From Puniceicoccaceae bacterium (GTDB lineage Bacteria; Verrucomicrobiota; Verrucomicrobiia; Opitutales; JAFGAQ01), in contig JANQOQ010000010.1 of NCBI GenBank assembly GCA_028285755.1, forward strand, positions 112,768 through 176,767: a stretch of 64,000 bases of DNA. The letters are read 5' to 3'. The notes under the pieces were generated by a model. That model did not search any database, had not been told where the DNA came from, and saw only the letters and a program-made list of their open reading frames with translations. Positions 37,089 to 44,910 of this stretch are shown here, one piece after another (position 1 is the first letter of the stretch; every line of letters begins with the position of its first letter). Made by a program: the position numbers and the translations under genes.

Positions 37089-38477
37089 ATGAGCACTTTT
37101 AAAGTTTACTCGCCGTATGACCTGAGCGAAATCGCAGAGCTTGCATATAATACAGCCGAAGAAGTGGAGCATTGGCTGCAAACCGCGCATGATCTACACA
37201 AAAAAGGTCCCCTGCCAAAACCGCAGCGTATTGCGATTCTCGAAAAAGCCACGAAGTTGCTCACTGATTCGCGCGAAAGTTTTGCCGAAACCATCGCGAA
37301 GGAAGGGGCCAAACCCCTTACGGATGCGCTCGTGGAGGCGGATCGCGCAGTAGCCGGCATCCATAATGCGATAGAGGTATTGAAGTCTGAAACGGGGCGT
37401 GAGATCCCGATGGGTATCAATGCCGCTTCAGAAGGGCGTATGGCCTACACCCGCAAGGAGCCTATCGGCCCGGTCGTCGCTGTGAGTGCCTTTAATCACC
37501 CGCTCAACCTGATTGTGCACCAGGCCATTCCAGCAGTGGCTACCGGCTGCCCGGTCATTGTGAAACCTGCGGAGACTACCCCGCTGTCCTGCATCGGATT
37601 GGTCGAATTGTTATATGAGGCGGGCTTGCCCGAGGAATGGTGCCAGGTGGCTTTGTTGACCAATGAGGATTCGGAGAAACTCGTGACAGACCCCCGTGTG
37701 GCGTTCTTTACATTCATAGGATCTGCAAGGGTAGGGTGGATGCTCCGTTCAAAACTTGCACCCGGAACGCGTTGCGCACTCGAACATGGGGGTGCCGCTC
37801 CGGTAATTGTCGCGCAGGATGCAGATTATGAGGCCGCAATCGCGCCGCTCGTTAAGGGTGGCTACTACCATGCGGGCCAAGTGTGTGTATCGGTACAGCG
37901 GATATTCGTGCACGAAGCGATCTTCGAAGATTTCAAAAACAAATACGTTCAGGCGGTATCCAATATCAAAGTGGGCGACCCGCTCGAAGTTTCTACAGAG
38001 GCCGGGCCGCTCATCCTACCGCGAGAAGTTGAGCGTGTACACCAGTGGGTTGCTGAAGCAATTGAAGTTGGAGCCGAATGCCCGGTCGGAGGAAGTACAA
38101 TTTCAGAAACCGTTTACAGCCCTACAGTCCTGGTGAATCCATCTCCAGATGCTAAGGTTAGCACTCAGGAAATTTTTGGACCCGTGACCTGCCTTTATTC
38201 TTACAGTGACTCGGACGATGCGATTGAACGTGCGAATTCCCTCGACGTGGCATTCCAGGCATCGGTGTTTACATCAAGCCTCGATCAATCCATCTATTTT
38301 TCAGAGCGTTTGGATGCCGCAGCTGTCATGGTGAACGACCATACCGCCTTTCGTGTGGATTGGATGCCTTTTGCCGGTCGCAGGACATCGGGCCACGGCA
38401 CGGGTGGTATCCCGTATACGATGGAAGATATGTGGCAGGATAAGATGGTGGTTATCAAATCGTCAGCCATTCGCTAA
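37089..38477 (+). CDS. Aldehyde dehydrogenase family protein
   Basis: A 462-residue NAD(P)-dependent aldehyde dehydrogenase. PVVAVSAFNHPLNLIVHQAI binds cofactor, FIGSARVGW is the turn motif, the general-base Glu is in ALEHGGAAP (HGG where most have LGG), and the catalytic Cys is in HAGQVCVSVQR (about residue 265). The C-terminal VMVNDHTAFRVDWMPFAG is typical of the glyceraldehyde/lactaldehyde dehydrogenase-like branch. It follows the acetolactate-synthase-type gene by 5 bp. Lactaldehyde from fucose breakdown is one possible substrate, but the fucose genes are over 30 kb away. Confidence 0.9.
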   Translation: MSTFKVYSPYDLSEIAELAYNTAEEVEHWLQTAHDLHKKGPLPKPQRIAILEKATKLLTDSRESFAETIAKEGAKPLTDALVEADRAVAGIHNAIEVLKSETGREIPMGINAASEGRMAYTRKEPIGPVVAVSAFNHPLNLIVHQAIPAVATGCPVIVKPAETTPLSCIGLVELLYEAGLPEEWCQVALLTNEDSEKLVTDPRVAFFTFIGSARVGWMLRSKLAPGTRCALEHGGAAPVIVAQDADYEAAIAPLVKGGYYHAGQVCVSVQRIFVHEAIFEDFKNKYVQAVSNIKVGDPLEVSTEAGPLILPREVERVHQWVAEAIEVGAECPVGGSTISETVYSPTVLVNPSPDAKVSTQEIFGPVTCLYSYSDSDDAIERANSLDVAFQASVFTSSLDQSIYFSERLDAAAVMVNDHTAFRVDWMPFAGRRTSGHGTGGIPYTMEDMWQDKMVVIKSSAIR

Positions 38478-38492
38478 ATTTAGAAAAACAAC

Positions 38493-39833
38493 ATGCAAAC
38501 GAAGAAATACGATGTCGTCGTTGTTGGTACCGGTACTGCCTCGCATACTTTGTTGGACTTTGTTAGGGCGGGTAAAAAATGTGCGGTGATCGATGAGATA
38601 CCCTATGGGGGCACTTGTGCACTACGCGGCTGTCAGCCTAAAAAATACTTGGTTGCCAATTCAGAGGCGCTGCAGATGTTTAACAATCTGGTCGGCAAAG
38701 GTCTGGATGGGCAAGGCAGCGTGAATTGGAAGGACCTGATGGCACTCCGTGAAGACTTTACGGATGGTCTCTCAGAAGCCGTTGAGGACAAATTCAAAGG
38801 CTGGGGCGTTGATACCTATCACGGGAGTGCATTTTTTGAAGCGAATAAAATTGTCAACGTAAACGGAGAGCTCCTGGAAGGTGAAAAAATCGTCATCGGC
38901 ACCGGTGCACGCCCGCGTCCTCTGAACATACCGGGTGCGGAACACGCCCAGATCAGTGATTACTTCCTTTATATGGACGAAATGCCCAGGAGCATTCTCT
39001 TCATCGGTGCCGGCTATATCTCATTCGAATTTGGTCACATCGCACGTCGTGCAGGGGCTGAGGTTACGATTCTGCATAGGAGTGCACAACCGTTACGGGG
39101 ATTTGAACCGGAATGCGTGAATCACCTGATCCAGGCTACCCGGGATATTGGCATCGAGTTCGAACTCGAAAACGAGCCCACGGAGATCGTGAAACACGAC
39201 GACCACTTCGATGTTTTTACGAAAAAGGGGAACATGTGTGAGGTGGACCTCATAATCTCTGCGGGGGGTCGCATACCCAATGTCGAGAACCTGAAACTTG
39301 AAAATACAGGAGTCGAATATTCCAAAAAAGGAATCCACGTAGACCCTTACATGTGCACAGTATCCAATCCCGATATATTTGCCATTGGCGATGTTGCGGA
39401 TCAAGGCCTACAACTTGCGACAGTTGCTGATAAGCAGGCACATGTGGCCGCACAGAATATCCTCTATCCCAAGTCTGAGGAGATGGACTACACGGCAATC
39501 CCGAGTGCAGTATTTACGCAGCCCACGATGTCCTCAGTCGGTATGCATGAATCACATGCAAATGAAGCCGGTCTCGACTACCGCATCAACCGGGGCTTCA
39601 CAAAGGGGTGGCCATCATCCAGGCGAATGGGAGAAGAGCATGGGTTTTATAAAGTGCTTATTGAAAATGGCACCAATCGCATCCTGGGTGCGCATTTGCT
39701 CCGTCACGGCTCTGCAGACGTTATCAATGTCTTTGCACTGGCAATCAAGCAGGGTATGAAAAACTCTGATCTTAAAGAGGTGCTCTGGGCATACCCCACA
39801 TTGACGTCGGATCTCAAATATATGATTTCTTGA
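38493..39833 (+). CDS. Pyridine nucleotide-disulfide oxidoreductase
   Basis: A 446-residue FAD/NAD(P) flavoprotein of the glutathione reductase fold. The redox pair is in GGTCALRGCQPKK. The NAD(P) site is SILFIGAGYISFEFGHIARR, the second FAD site is IFAIGDVAD, and a dimerisation domain follows. The usual HAHPTxSE end with its catalytic His is replaced by WAYPTLTSDL, so it is not a standard glutathione, mercuric or lipoamide reductase. It is the third gene of the acetolactate-synthase/aldehyde-dehydrogenase run (15-bp gap). The substrate is unknown. Confidence 0.88.
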   Translation: MQTKKYDVVVVGTGTASHTLLDFVRAGKKCAVIDEIPYGGTCALRGCQPKKYLVANSEALQMFNNLVGKGLDGQGSVNWKDLMALREDFTDGLSEAVEDKFKGWGVDTYHGSAFFEANKIVNVNGELLEGEKIVIGTGARPRPLNIPGAEHAQISDYFLYMDEMPRSILFIGAGYISFEFGHIARRAGAEVTILHRSAQPLRGFEPECVNHLIQATRDIGIEFELENEPTEIVKHDDHFDVFTKKGNMCEVDLIISAGGRIPNVENLKLENTGVEYSKKGIHVDPYMCTVSNPDIFAIGDVADQGLQLATVADKQAHVAAQNILYPKSEEMDYTAIPSAVFTQPTMSSVGMHESHANEAGLDYRINRGFTKGWPSSRRMGEEHGFYKVLIENGTNRILGAHLLRHGSADVINVFALAIKQGMKNSDLKEVLWAYPTLTSDLKYMIS

Positions 39834-39873
39834 TTTTCGTACGAGATCGTGCTTTGCTCGGGAATCCTAGAAT

Positions 39874-41046
39874 ATGTCTGATCCTCAACGATTTTCGCTG
39901 AACCTCACGCCCATCCAGAAACGGTTGATAACGACAGCGCTGGCACTTGCGGCTGCGGTAGTGATTCTGGGCATCCTATTTGGGGCATTCTTGCTGCTAC
40001 GAATCTTTGTTACGACTTTTGCGAGCGTTCTTTGGCCATTAGCAACGGCAGGCATCCTCGCATTGATCCTTAAGCCTTTTGTCACCTGGGCTCAGCGCGC
40101 GTTGAAACTCGGGCGCATTAAGAGCATCATCCTGCTTTATCTCCTGGTGGTGCTGGTCATGGGTGGGATTCTCGCATTCTTTGTTCCCGTATTGATTGAT
40201 CAGACCACGAGTTTTATCCAACGTGCACCAACGATCTGGGAAAACCTGCGGTCGGAGGTCACTACACGTTTCCCGCAAATCCAGGCATTTATTCAGCAGC
40301 AGATCGGGGAGGAACGCCTGATCCAATATCAACAGGCTCTCAACGAACAGGCGGATAAAGTATTTGAGCTAATGCTGCCTGCCGCGCAGGATTTTTTTGA
40401 AAAGCTTACGGCCGTTCTGGCAGTGGGCACAGGCCTGGCAATCGTCCCAGTGTATCTTTTTTTCTTTCTGTTGTCTGATCATGATCCCACAAAGGATTTG
40501 GATGATCACCTCTCATTTATCAAAGATGAATGGCGCGAGGATCTGCTGTTCCTCATCCGTGAATTCGCGGGCAGTATGGTGGCCTTCTTCCGGGGGCAGA
40601 TAGTGATCGGCATTATCATGGGTATCCTCATGGCGATCGGATTTTCAATCGCCGGAGTGAACTTTGGGATAGGTCTCGGGCTGCTGATTGGTGCACTCAA
40701 TGTAATCCCTTACCTTGGCACGATTATCGGTCTGGGTTCAGTATTACCAATCGCGTATTTTCAGCCGGATGGTGGGCTGACACTCATGCTTATTGCACTG
40801 GCCATTTTTATTGCAGTACAAATGCTCGAGGGCTACGTGCTCACCCCGCGCATCATGGGCAAGCAAACAGGGTTGCACCCGCTCACGATCATCATCGCTA
40901 TCTTTTTCTGGGGCACTGCCCTGGATGGTCTGCTCGGCATGATCCTGGCAATCCCACTCACGGCCTTCTTCGTCGTCGCCTGGCGCCTGCTCAACAAGAA
41001 ATACCTCGACCGCTGGCTCAAACCACAAGTGTTGAACGAAGAATAG
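39874..41046 (+). CDS. AI-2E family transporter (permease)
   Basis: A 390-residue membrane protein with about eight helices arranged as in the AI-2E (PerM/YdiK/TqsA) family. The hallmark segments are GLLIGALNVIPYLGTIIG and LTPRIMGKQTGLHPLTIIIA. The N-terminal 25 residues are cytoplasmic. It lies 40 bp after the oxidoreductase gene and may share its transcript. Members export small molecules or ions; the cargo here is unknown. Confidence 0.92.
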   Translation: MSDPQRFSLNLTPIQKRLITTALALAAAVVILGILFGAFLLLRIFVTTFASVLWPLATAGILALILKPFVTWAQRALKLGRIKSIILLYLLVVLVMGGILAFFVPVLIDQTTSFIQRAPTIWENLRSEVTTRFPQIQAFIQQQIGEERLIQYQQALNEQADKVFELMLPAAQDFFEKLTAVLAVGTGLAIVPVYLFFFLLSDHDPTKDLDDHLSFIKDEWREDLLFLIREFAGSMVAFFRGQIVIGIIMGILMAIGFSIAGVNFGIGLGLLIGALNVIPYLGTIIGLGSVLPIAYFQPDGGLTLMLIALAIFIAVQMLEGYVLTPRIMGKQTGLHPLTIIIAIFFWGTALDGLLGMILAIPLTAFFVVAWRLLNKKYLDRWLKPQVLNEE

Positions 41047-41048
41047 CT

Positions 41049-41837
41049 TTATTTTGCTTTTACGCTATTTCTATAGATTTCTTCTGCCTCTAACAAATCC
41101 GAGAATTGCTTTTTGCTGATTATTCTAGGAATTGCTTTTGCATGTAGATAATTGATTTGCACCTTGATTTTCTGATAAAAATCAACCTCTAAGTCTTTAG
41201 ATACGAGCAGGCTAGTTACATCTGCCAATTCGTCTAAAAGTTCCTGAAAATAAATTTGGTAAGCTATCTTTATCCATATAAAATAGCTTATTACATGGAG
41301 TCCAAAAATTAAACATATGAAGTATATGCCAAGGTAATAAGGCAGTAAATCAAAGTCATAATAGACCATTGCAATGAATAGGATCGCTAATGGGAAGACT
41401 ATTAGAAGGGTAATACCTGGAAAGTATCTTTTAACATCTTTTTGCTCAGCAATTAGGCCACTTCGTTGCAGTCGGATGACATCTGCGAATGTGAATATGA
41501 AATAGCTCGTTGATCCTCCTAAAAATAACCCGGCAAAAACGCCAAATGTTATAACTACAACTAAGCTTATTGGAAAAGGCCCTATATCTGATGACTGTAG
41601 TCCAAATAGTATACCTAGGAAAAAGACTAAGCTCAATAAAATTGATATGGAAATAAGGGTTGGTCCGAAGTATTTACGAAAAGCTGTATTTAATAGTGGG
41701 TGGACATAAACCCATGATCTATCTTCGAAAGGGGTTTGTGTTTTTATACCCCTTCTCTCGTTTTTTCTACGATTTGTCTCTTGGCTATATTCGTTTTGCT
41801 TTTCCTTAAATTCAAAGAACTCCTTGAGTGATCCCAT
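41049..41837 (-). CDS. Hypothetical membrane protein, 4 helices
   Basis: A 262-residue protein I do not recognise. A charged, basic N-terminus (residues 1-50) precedes two hydrophobic helices (about 60-110), a short cytoplasmic loop, and two more helices (about 140-195). A soluble, helical C-terminal tail of about 70 residues follows. The base composition is clearly more AT-rich than in the flanking ABC transporter and AI-2E genes, which hints at a separate origin. It starts 3 bp after the ABC transporter stop on the same strand, so it could be co-transcribed and functionally linked. Confidence 0.7.
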   Translation of the reverse strand: MGSLKEFFEFKEKQNEYSQETNRRKNERRGIKTQTPFEDRSWVYVHPLLNTAFRKYFGPTLISISILLSLVFFLGILFGLQSSDIGPFPISLVVVITFGVFAGLFLGGSTSYFIFTFADVIRLQRSGLIAEQKDVKRYFPGITLLIVFPLAILFIAMVYYDFDLLPYYLGIYFICLIFGLHVISYFIWIKIAYQIYFQELLDELADVTSLLVSKDLEVDFYQKIKVQINYLHAKAIPRIISKKQFSDLLEAEEIYRNSVKAK

Positions 41838-41840
41838 AGC

Positions 41841-43607
41841 TTAAACCCCTTCAGGTATGAAATCTGCCTGGATGCTCCAGAGTTTGGCATACTGCCCGTC
41901 TTTCATGATGAGCTCATCGTGGTTTCCTTTTTCAAGGATTTTTCCATGATCGAGGCATACAATCTGGTGCGCACTACGAATCGTTGAAAGACGGTGCGCA
42001 ATCACCAGCACCGTGCGGTTCCGTGTCAGCTCATCCAGTGCTTCCTGGATGTATTTCTCGGTTTCGGTATCCACGCTGGAAGTCGCCTCATCCAGGATGA
42101 TAATTTGTGGATTACGCAGTAAAATACGCGCGATAGTGATGCGTTGCTTTTCCCCCTGACTGAGCCGCACTCCGCGCTCTCCGATCAGAGTATCCATACC
42201 TTCGGGTAGTTTTTCAACAAAGCTCCACGCCCGGGCAGATCGTAACGCCTCAACAATATCCGCCTCATTGGCTTCTGGGTTTGCGAGTTCCATGTTGGAT
42301 CGCACCGTGCCATCAAAGAGAAAAGGCTCCTGTGCGACATAGCCAATATTGCTGCGCAGTTCCGCAAGATCAAACTCGCGCACATCCACACCATCGATCG
42401 TTACTGTCCCTCCGGTCACATCGTAATAACGCAGGAGGAGATTAGCTACAGTGCTTTTACCGGCTCCGGTATGGCCTACCAGCGCGGTAGTCTCTCCCAG
42501 ATTCAGGCTCAGATTAAAGCGTTGCAGGACTTCGGGGCGTTCCGGATAGGCAAAATCCACATTCCGATATTCGATGCAGTTGATCTCCCTCGGGAAAGGT
42601 CTGGGAGTATCCGGGCTTTTCACATCTACTGGATGATCCAGAATTTCAAATACGCGGTCGCCAGCAGCCTTACCCGCTGCCAGCATGTGATTAATGCCAT
42701 GCAGTCGGCCCAGCGGATCGTTCAGCATGGTTGCATACGCAAAAAACGCGACAAACTCACCATAGCTGAATGCCTCTGGTCGTGCATAGAGCATATATCC
42801 TCCATAGGCAACTACCGCCACCAGGCCAAAGCTCGAAATAAAGTTCGTGCCCGAACTGTAGCTTGACCATCGCCACATAGCTTTGAGCGTGAATTTCTTA
42901 AGCTCACGAGCGATACCCTGAAAGCGTGTTGCCTCTTTCTTCTGCAATGCAAACGAGTGAATGAGACGGTTGGCCTGGATGTCCTCAATAAGCAAGCTGT
43001 TCATGAGCCCTGAGCTATCGCGAACACGCTTCCAGTTCTTGCGAGTCGCTTTAGCGTGATTCAGCGCCAACAGAATCAGGATCGGAATCGGCAAAAACAT
43101 GAAGGTTGCCAGCAGTGGTTGCTTCACAAAGAGAATCACTGTTATCCCCACCAGGGTGAAAATCGCCGTCACTCCCTGCTCCGTACCGTCCAGGAGCGCA
43201 CGCTCTACTTCGTTTACGTCTTCCACGACACGTGATGCGATATCGCCGCTCTTGCGCCGATCATAAAACGAGATCGGAAGCACCAGCAGCTTATCATGCA
43301 GCTCTTTACGTAGATCAATCAGCACATTTTGCTCAAGCGTATTATTTACGCGGATACGAAACATATTCAGCAAATCGCGTAGCCCATAACACCCGAGCAA
43401 CATGATACCCGCAAAGACCAGGGGCCAGACGCTTGCCTGCCCGACAAGCTCATCGATGACATACTCGATTACCATAGGGGCCGCTACAAAGAAGCCTGTC
43501 TGCCCAAGCGCAAGCGTGAGCGTCAAAATGAATAGCCAGCGATATTTAAATAAATAATGAGAAATTCGATAGATAGAGTTCTTTTGAGACGCGCTCATAA
43601 CATGCAA
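41841..43607 (-). CDS. ABC transporter, fused permease and ATPase (exporter)
   Basis: A 588-residue half-transporter: six helices in the N-terminal 320 residues, then an ATPase domain. Walker A is GHTGAGKST, the signature is LSQGEKQR and Walker B is IIILDEATSSVD, followed by the H-loop in VIAHRLST. This is the MsbA/BmrA-like type that acts as a homodimer or heterodimer to export lipids or drugs. A later Met (residue 4) is also possible as the start. The substrate cannot be inferred. It follows a GNAT gene by 21 bp on the same strand. Confidence 0.94.
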   Translation of the reverse strand: MHVMSASQKNSIYRISHYLFKYRWLFILTLTLALGQTGFFVAAPMVIEYVIDELVGQASVWPLVFAGIMLLGCYGLRDLLNMFRIRVNNTLEQNVLIDLRKELHDKLLVLPISFYDRRKSGDIASRVVEDVNEVERALLDGTEQGVTAIFTLVGITVILFVKQPLLATFMFLPIPILILLALNHAKATRKNWKRVRDSSGLMNSLLIEDIQANRLIHSFALQKKEATRFQGIARELKKFTLKAMWRWSSYSSGTNFISSFGLVAVVAYGGYMLYARPEAFSYGEFVAFFAYATMLNDPLGRLHGINHMLAAGKAAGDRVFEILDHPVDVKSPDTPRPFPREINCIEYRNVDFAYPERPEVLQRFNLSLNLGETTALVGHTGAGKSTVANLLLRYYDVTGGTVTIDGVDVREFDLAELRSNIGYVAQEPFLFDGTVRSNMELANPEANEADIVEALRSARAWSFVEKLPEGMDTLIGERGVRLSQGEKQRITIARILLRNPQIIILDEATSSVDTETEKYIQEALDELTRNRTVLVIAHRLSTIRSAHQIVCLDHGKILEKGNHDELIMKDGQYAKLWSIQADFIPEGV

Positions 43608-43628
43608 TACCTACTTATTAAGGTACGA

Positions 43629-44129
43629 TTATTCTGCTTTTGCAAATGTCTCGAGTGCATCCCCCGTTAGTCGAAACGTTGACCAGTCTTCGAGTATTTT
43701 GGCACCGGCAGCTTTGTAAAACTTTATGGAAGGCTCATTCCAGTCCAACACATTCCACTCATAGCGTTTACACCCACGCTCAACAGCGATTTGTGCCACT
43801 TTTTTAAGAAGTGCCTTCCCCATGCCCGTGCCCCGGTATTCAGGCTTCACAAAAAGATCTTCCAGGAAGATTCCGGGTGCTGCGAGAAAAGTGGAGTAGT
43901 TATGAAAAAATATAGCATATCCGGTGATAGTGGTCTGGCTTTCTACCAGCAAAACCTCAGCATAGGGTCGTTCTCCAAATAAAGTCGCTTTGAGCTTCTC
44001 TGGAGTCGCCTCGACTTCATGACTCAGGTTTTCGTAGTCGGCAATACCCTGAATCAGTTTCATAATTTGGGGGATATCATCTTCCCCGGCAGTACGGATA
44101 ACAAAGGATGTGGTAAGATCTTTTGACAT
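43629..44129 (-). CDS. GNAT-family N-acetyltransferase
   Basis: A 166-residue acetyltransferase close to the spermidine/diamine N-acetyltransferase branch. FLAAPGIFLEDLFVKPEYRG then TGMGKALLKKVAQIA is the acetyl-CoA-binding motif A. YEWNVLDWNEPSIKFYKAAG is the conserved C-terminal part. It is cytoplasmic and full length. It precedes the ABC exporter on the same strand, 21 bp apart. The specific amine substrate is inferred only from overall similarity. Confidence 0.92.
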   Translation of the reverse strand: MSKDLTTSFVIRTAGEDDIPQIMKLIQGIADYENLSHEVEATPEKLKATLFGERPYAEVLLVESQTTITGYAIFFHNYSTFLAAPGIFLEDLFVKPEYRGTGMGKALLKKVAQIAVERGCKRYEWNVLDWNEPSIKFYKAAGAKILEDWSTFRLTGDALETFAKAE

Positions 44130-44219
44130 AAAATGAGTGTTTGTTAACTACCTAGAAAAAAATATACACAAAAGTGCAATCCAGATCCTCCTTAAGACGT
44201 TAATCGGATAATCTGAACC

Positions 44220-44846
44220 ATGAAGTCATTCCTAAAGTTTATTTCAATGAATGTATTGTTGTCATTCGCAACGATGCAAGTTATTGCAGGCTACAACGAG
44301 GACCCAGGTAAGGTAAGCCCCTTATTGCCTGGCAGTGAAGTTCCATCCGCTGAGATTTTATCGACAACAGGTGAATCCTTAAACACTCAGGACATCCTAC
44401 AGGAGGGTTTGAGCTTGGTAATCTTTTACCGGGGAGGGTGGTGCCCATACTGTAATCGACACTTCCAGGAAATCGCTGAGGTAGAATCTTCCCTCAAAGC
44501 ACTCGGTTATCGCATTATCGGGATCAGCCCGGATCGTTTCGATAGTTTGCCCGATTATGCGACGGATCAATCTTTAAGCTATGATCTGTATTCAGACAGC
44601 TCCGCTAATGCGATGAAAGCATTTGGTCTCGCTTTCAGAGTAAGCGATTCCGTAAACGAAAGATTAAAGGGTTATGATATTGATCTTGCGAAAAGCTCGG
44701 GTGAAGATCACCAGCTCTTACCGGTGCCTGCTGTATTCCTGGTTAAAGATGGCAAGATTCTCTATACCTACGCAAATCCGGATCACCGTACTCGTCTCAG
44801 TGGTAAGGTGATCCTCGCTGCAGCCGAATTTGTCAAAAACCAATAA
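44220..44846 (+). CDS. Secreted peroxiredoxin-like thiol protein
   Basis: A 208-residue AhpC/TSA-type protein with a signal peptide (residues 1-24, ending VIAGY). The active site YRGGWCPYC (Cys75, Cys78) has the same CxxC arrangement as the cytoplasmic peroxiredoxin at 14460, but this protein is exported. The segment LPVPAVFLVKDGKILYTYAN is the conserved C-terminal part. It is a single gene followed 34 bp later by a terminator. It probably acts in the periplasm as a thiol peroxidase or disulfide reductase. Confidence 0.9.
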   Translation: MKSFLKFISMNVLLSFATMQVIAGYNEDPGKVSPLLPGSEVPSAEILSTTGESLNTQDILQEGLSLVIFYRGGWCPYCNRHFQEIAEVESSLKALGYRIIGISPDRFDSLPDYATDQSLSYDLYSDSSANAMKAFGLAFRVSDSVNERLKGYDIDLAKSSGEDHQLLPVPAVFLVKDGKILYTYANPDHRTRLSGKVILAAAEFVKNQ

Positions 44847-44880
44847 TTTCTAAAATACTTATTTTCTACACTTAGACAAA

Positions 44881-44910
44881 GGGGGGTGATTGAATTCACC
44901 TCCCTTTTTT
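44881..44910. terminator. Intrinsic terminator between convergent genes
   Basis: GGGGGGTGA and TCACCTCCC form a 9-bp stem (one G-U) with a 6-base loop and a T6 tail. It ends the plus-strand peroxiredoxin gene; its tail touches the stop codon of the minus-strand GH95-like gene. Confidence 0.88.
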
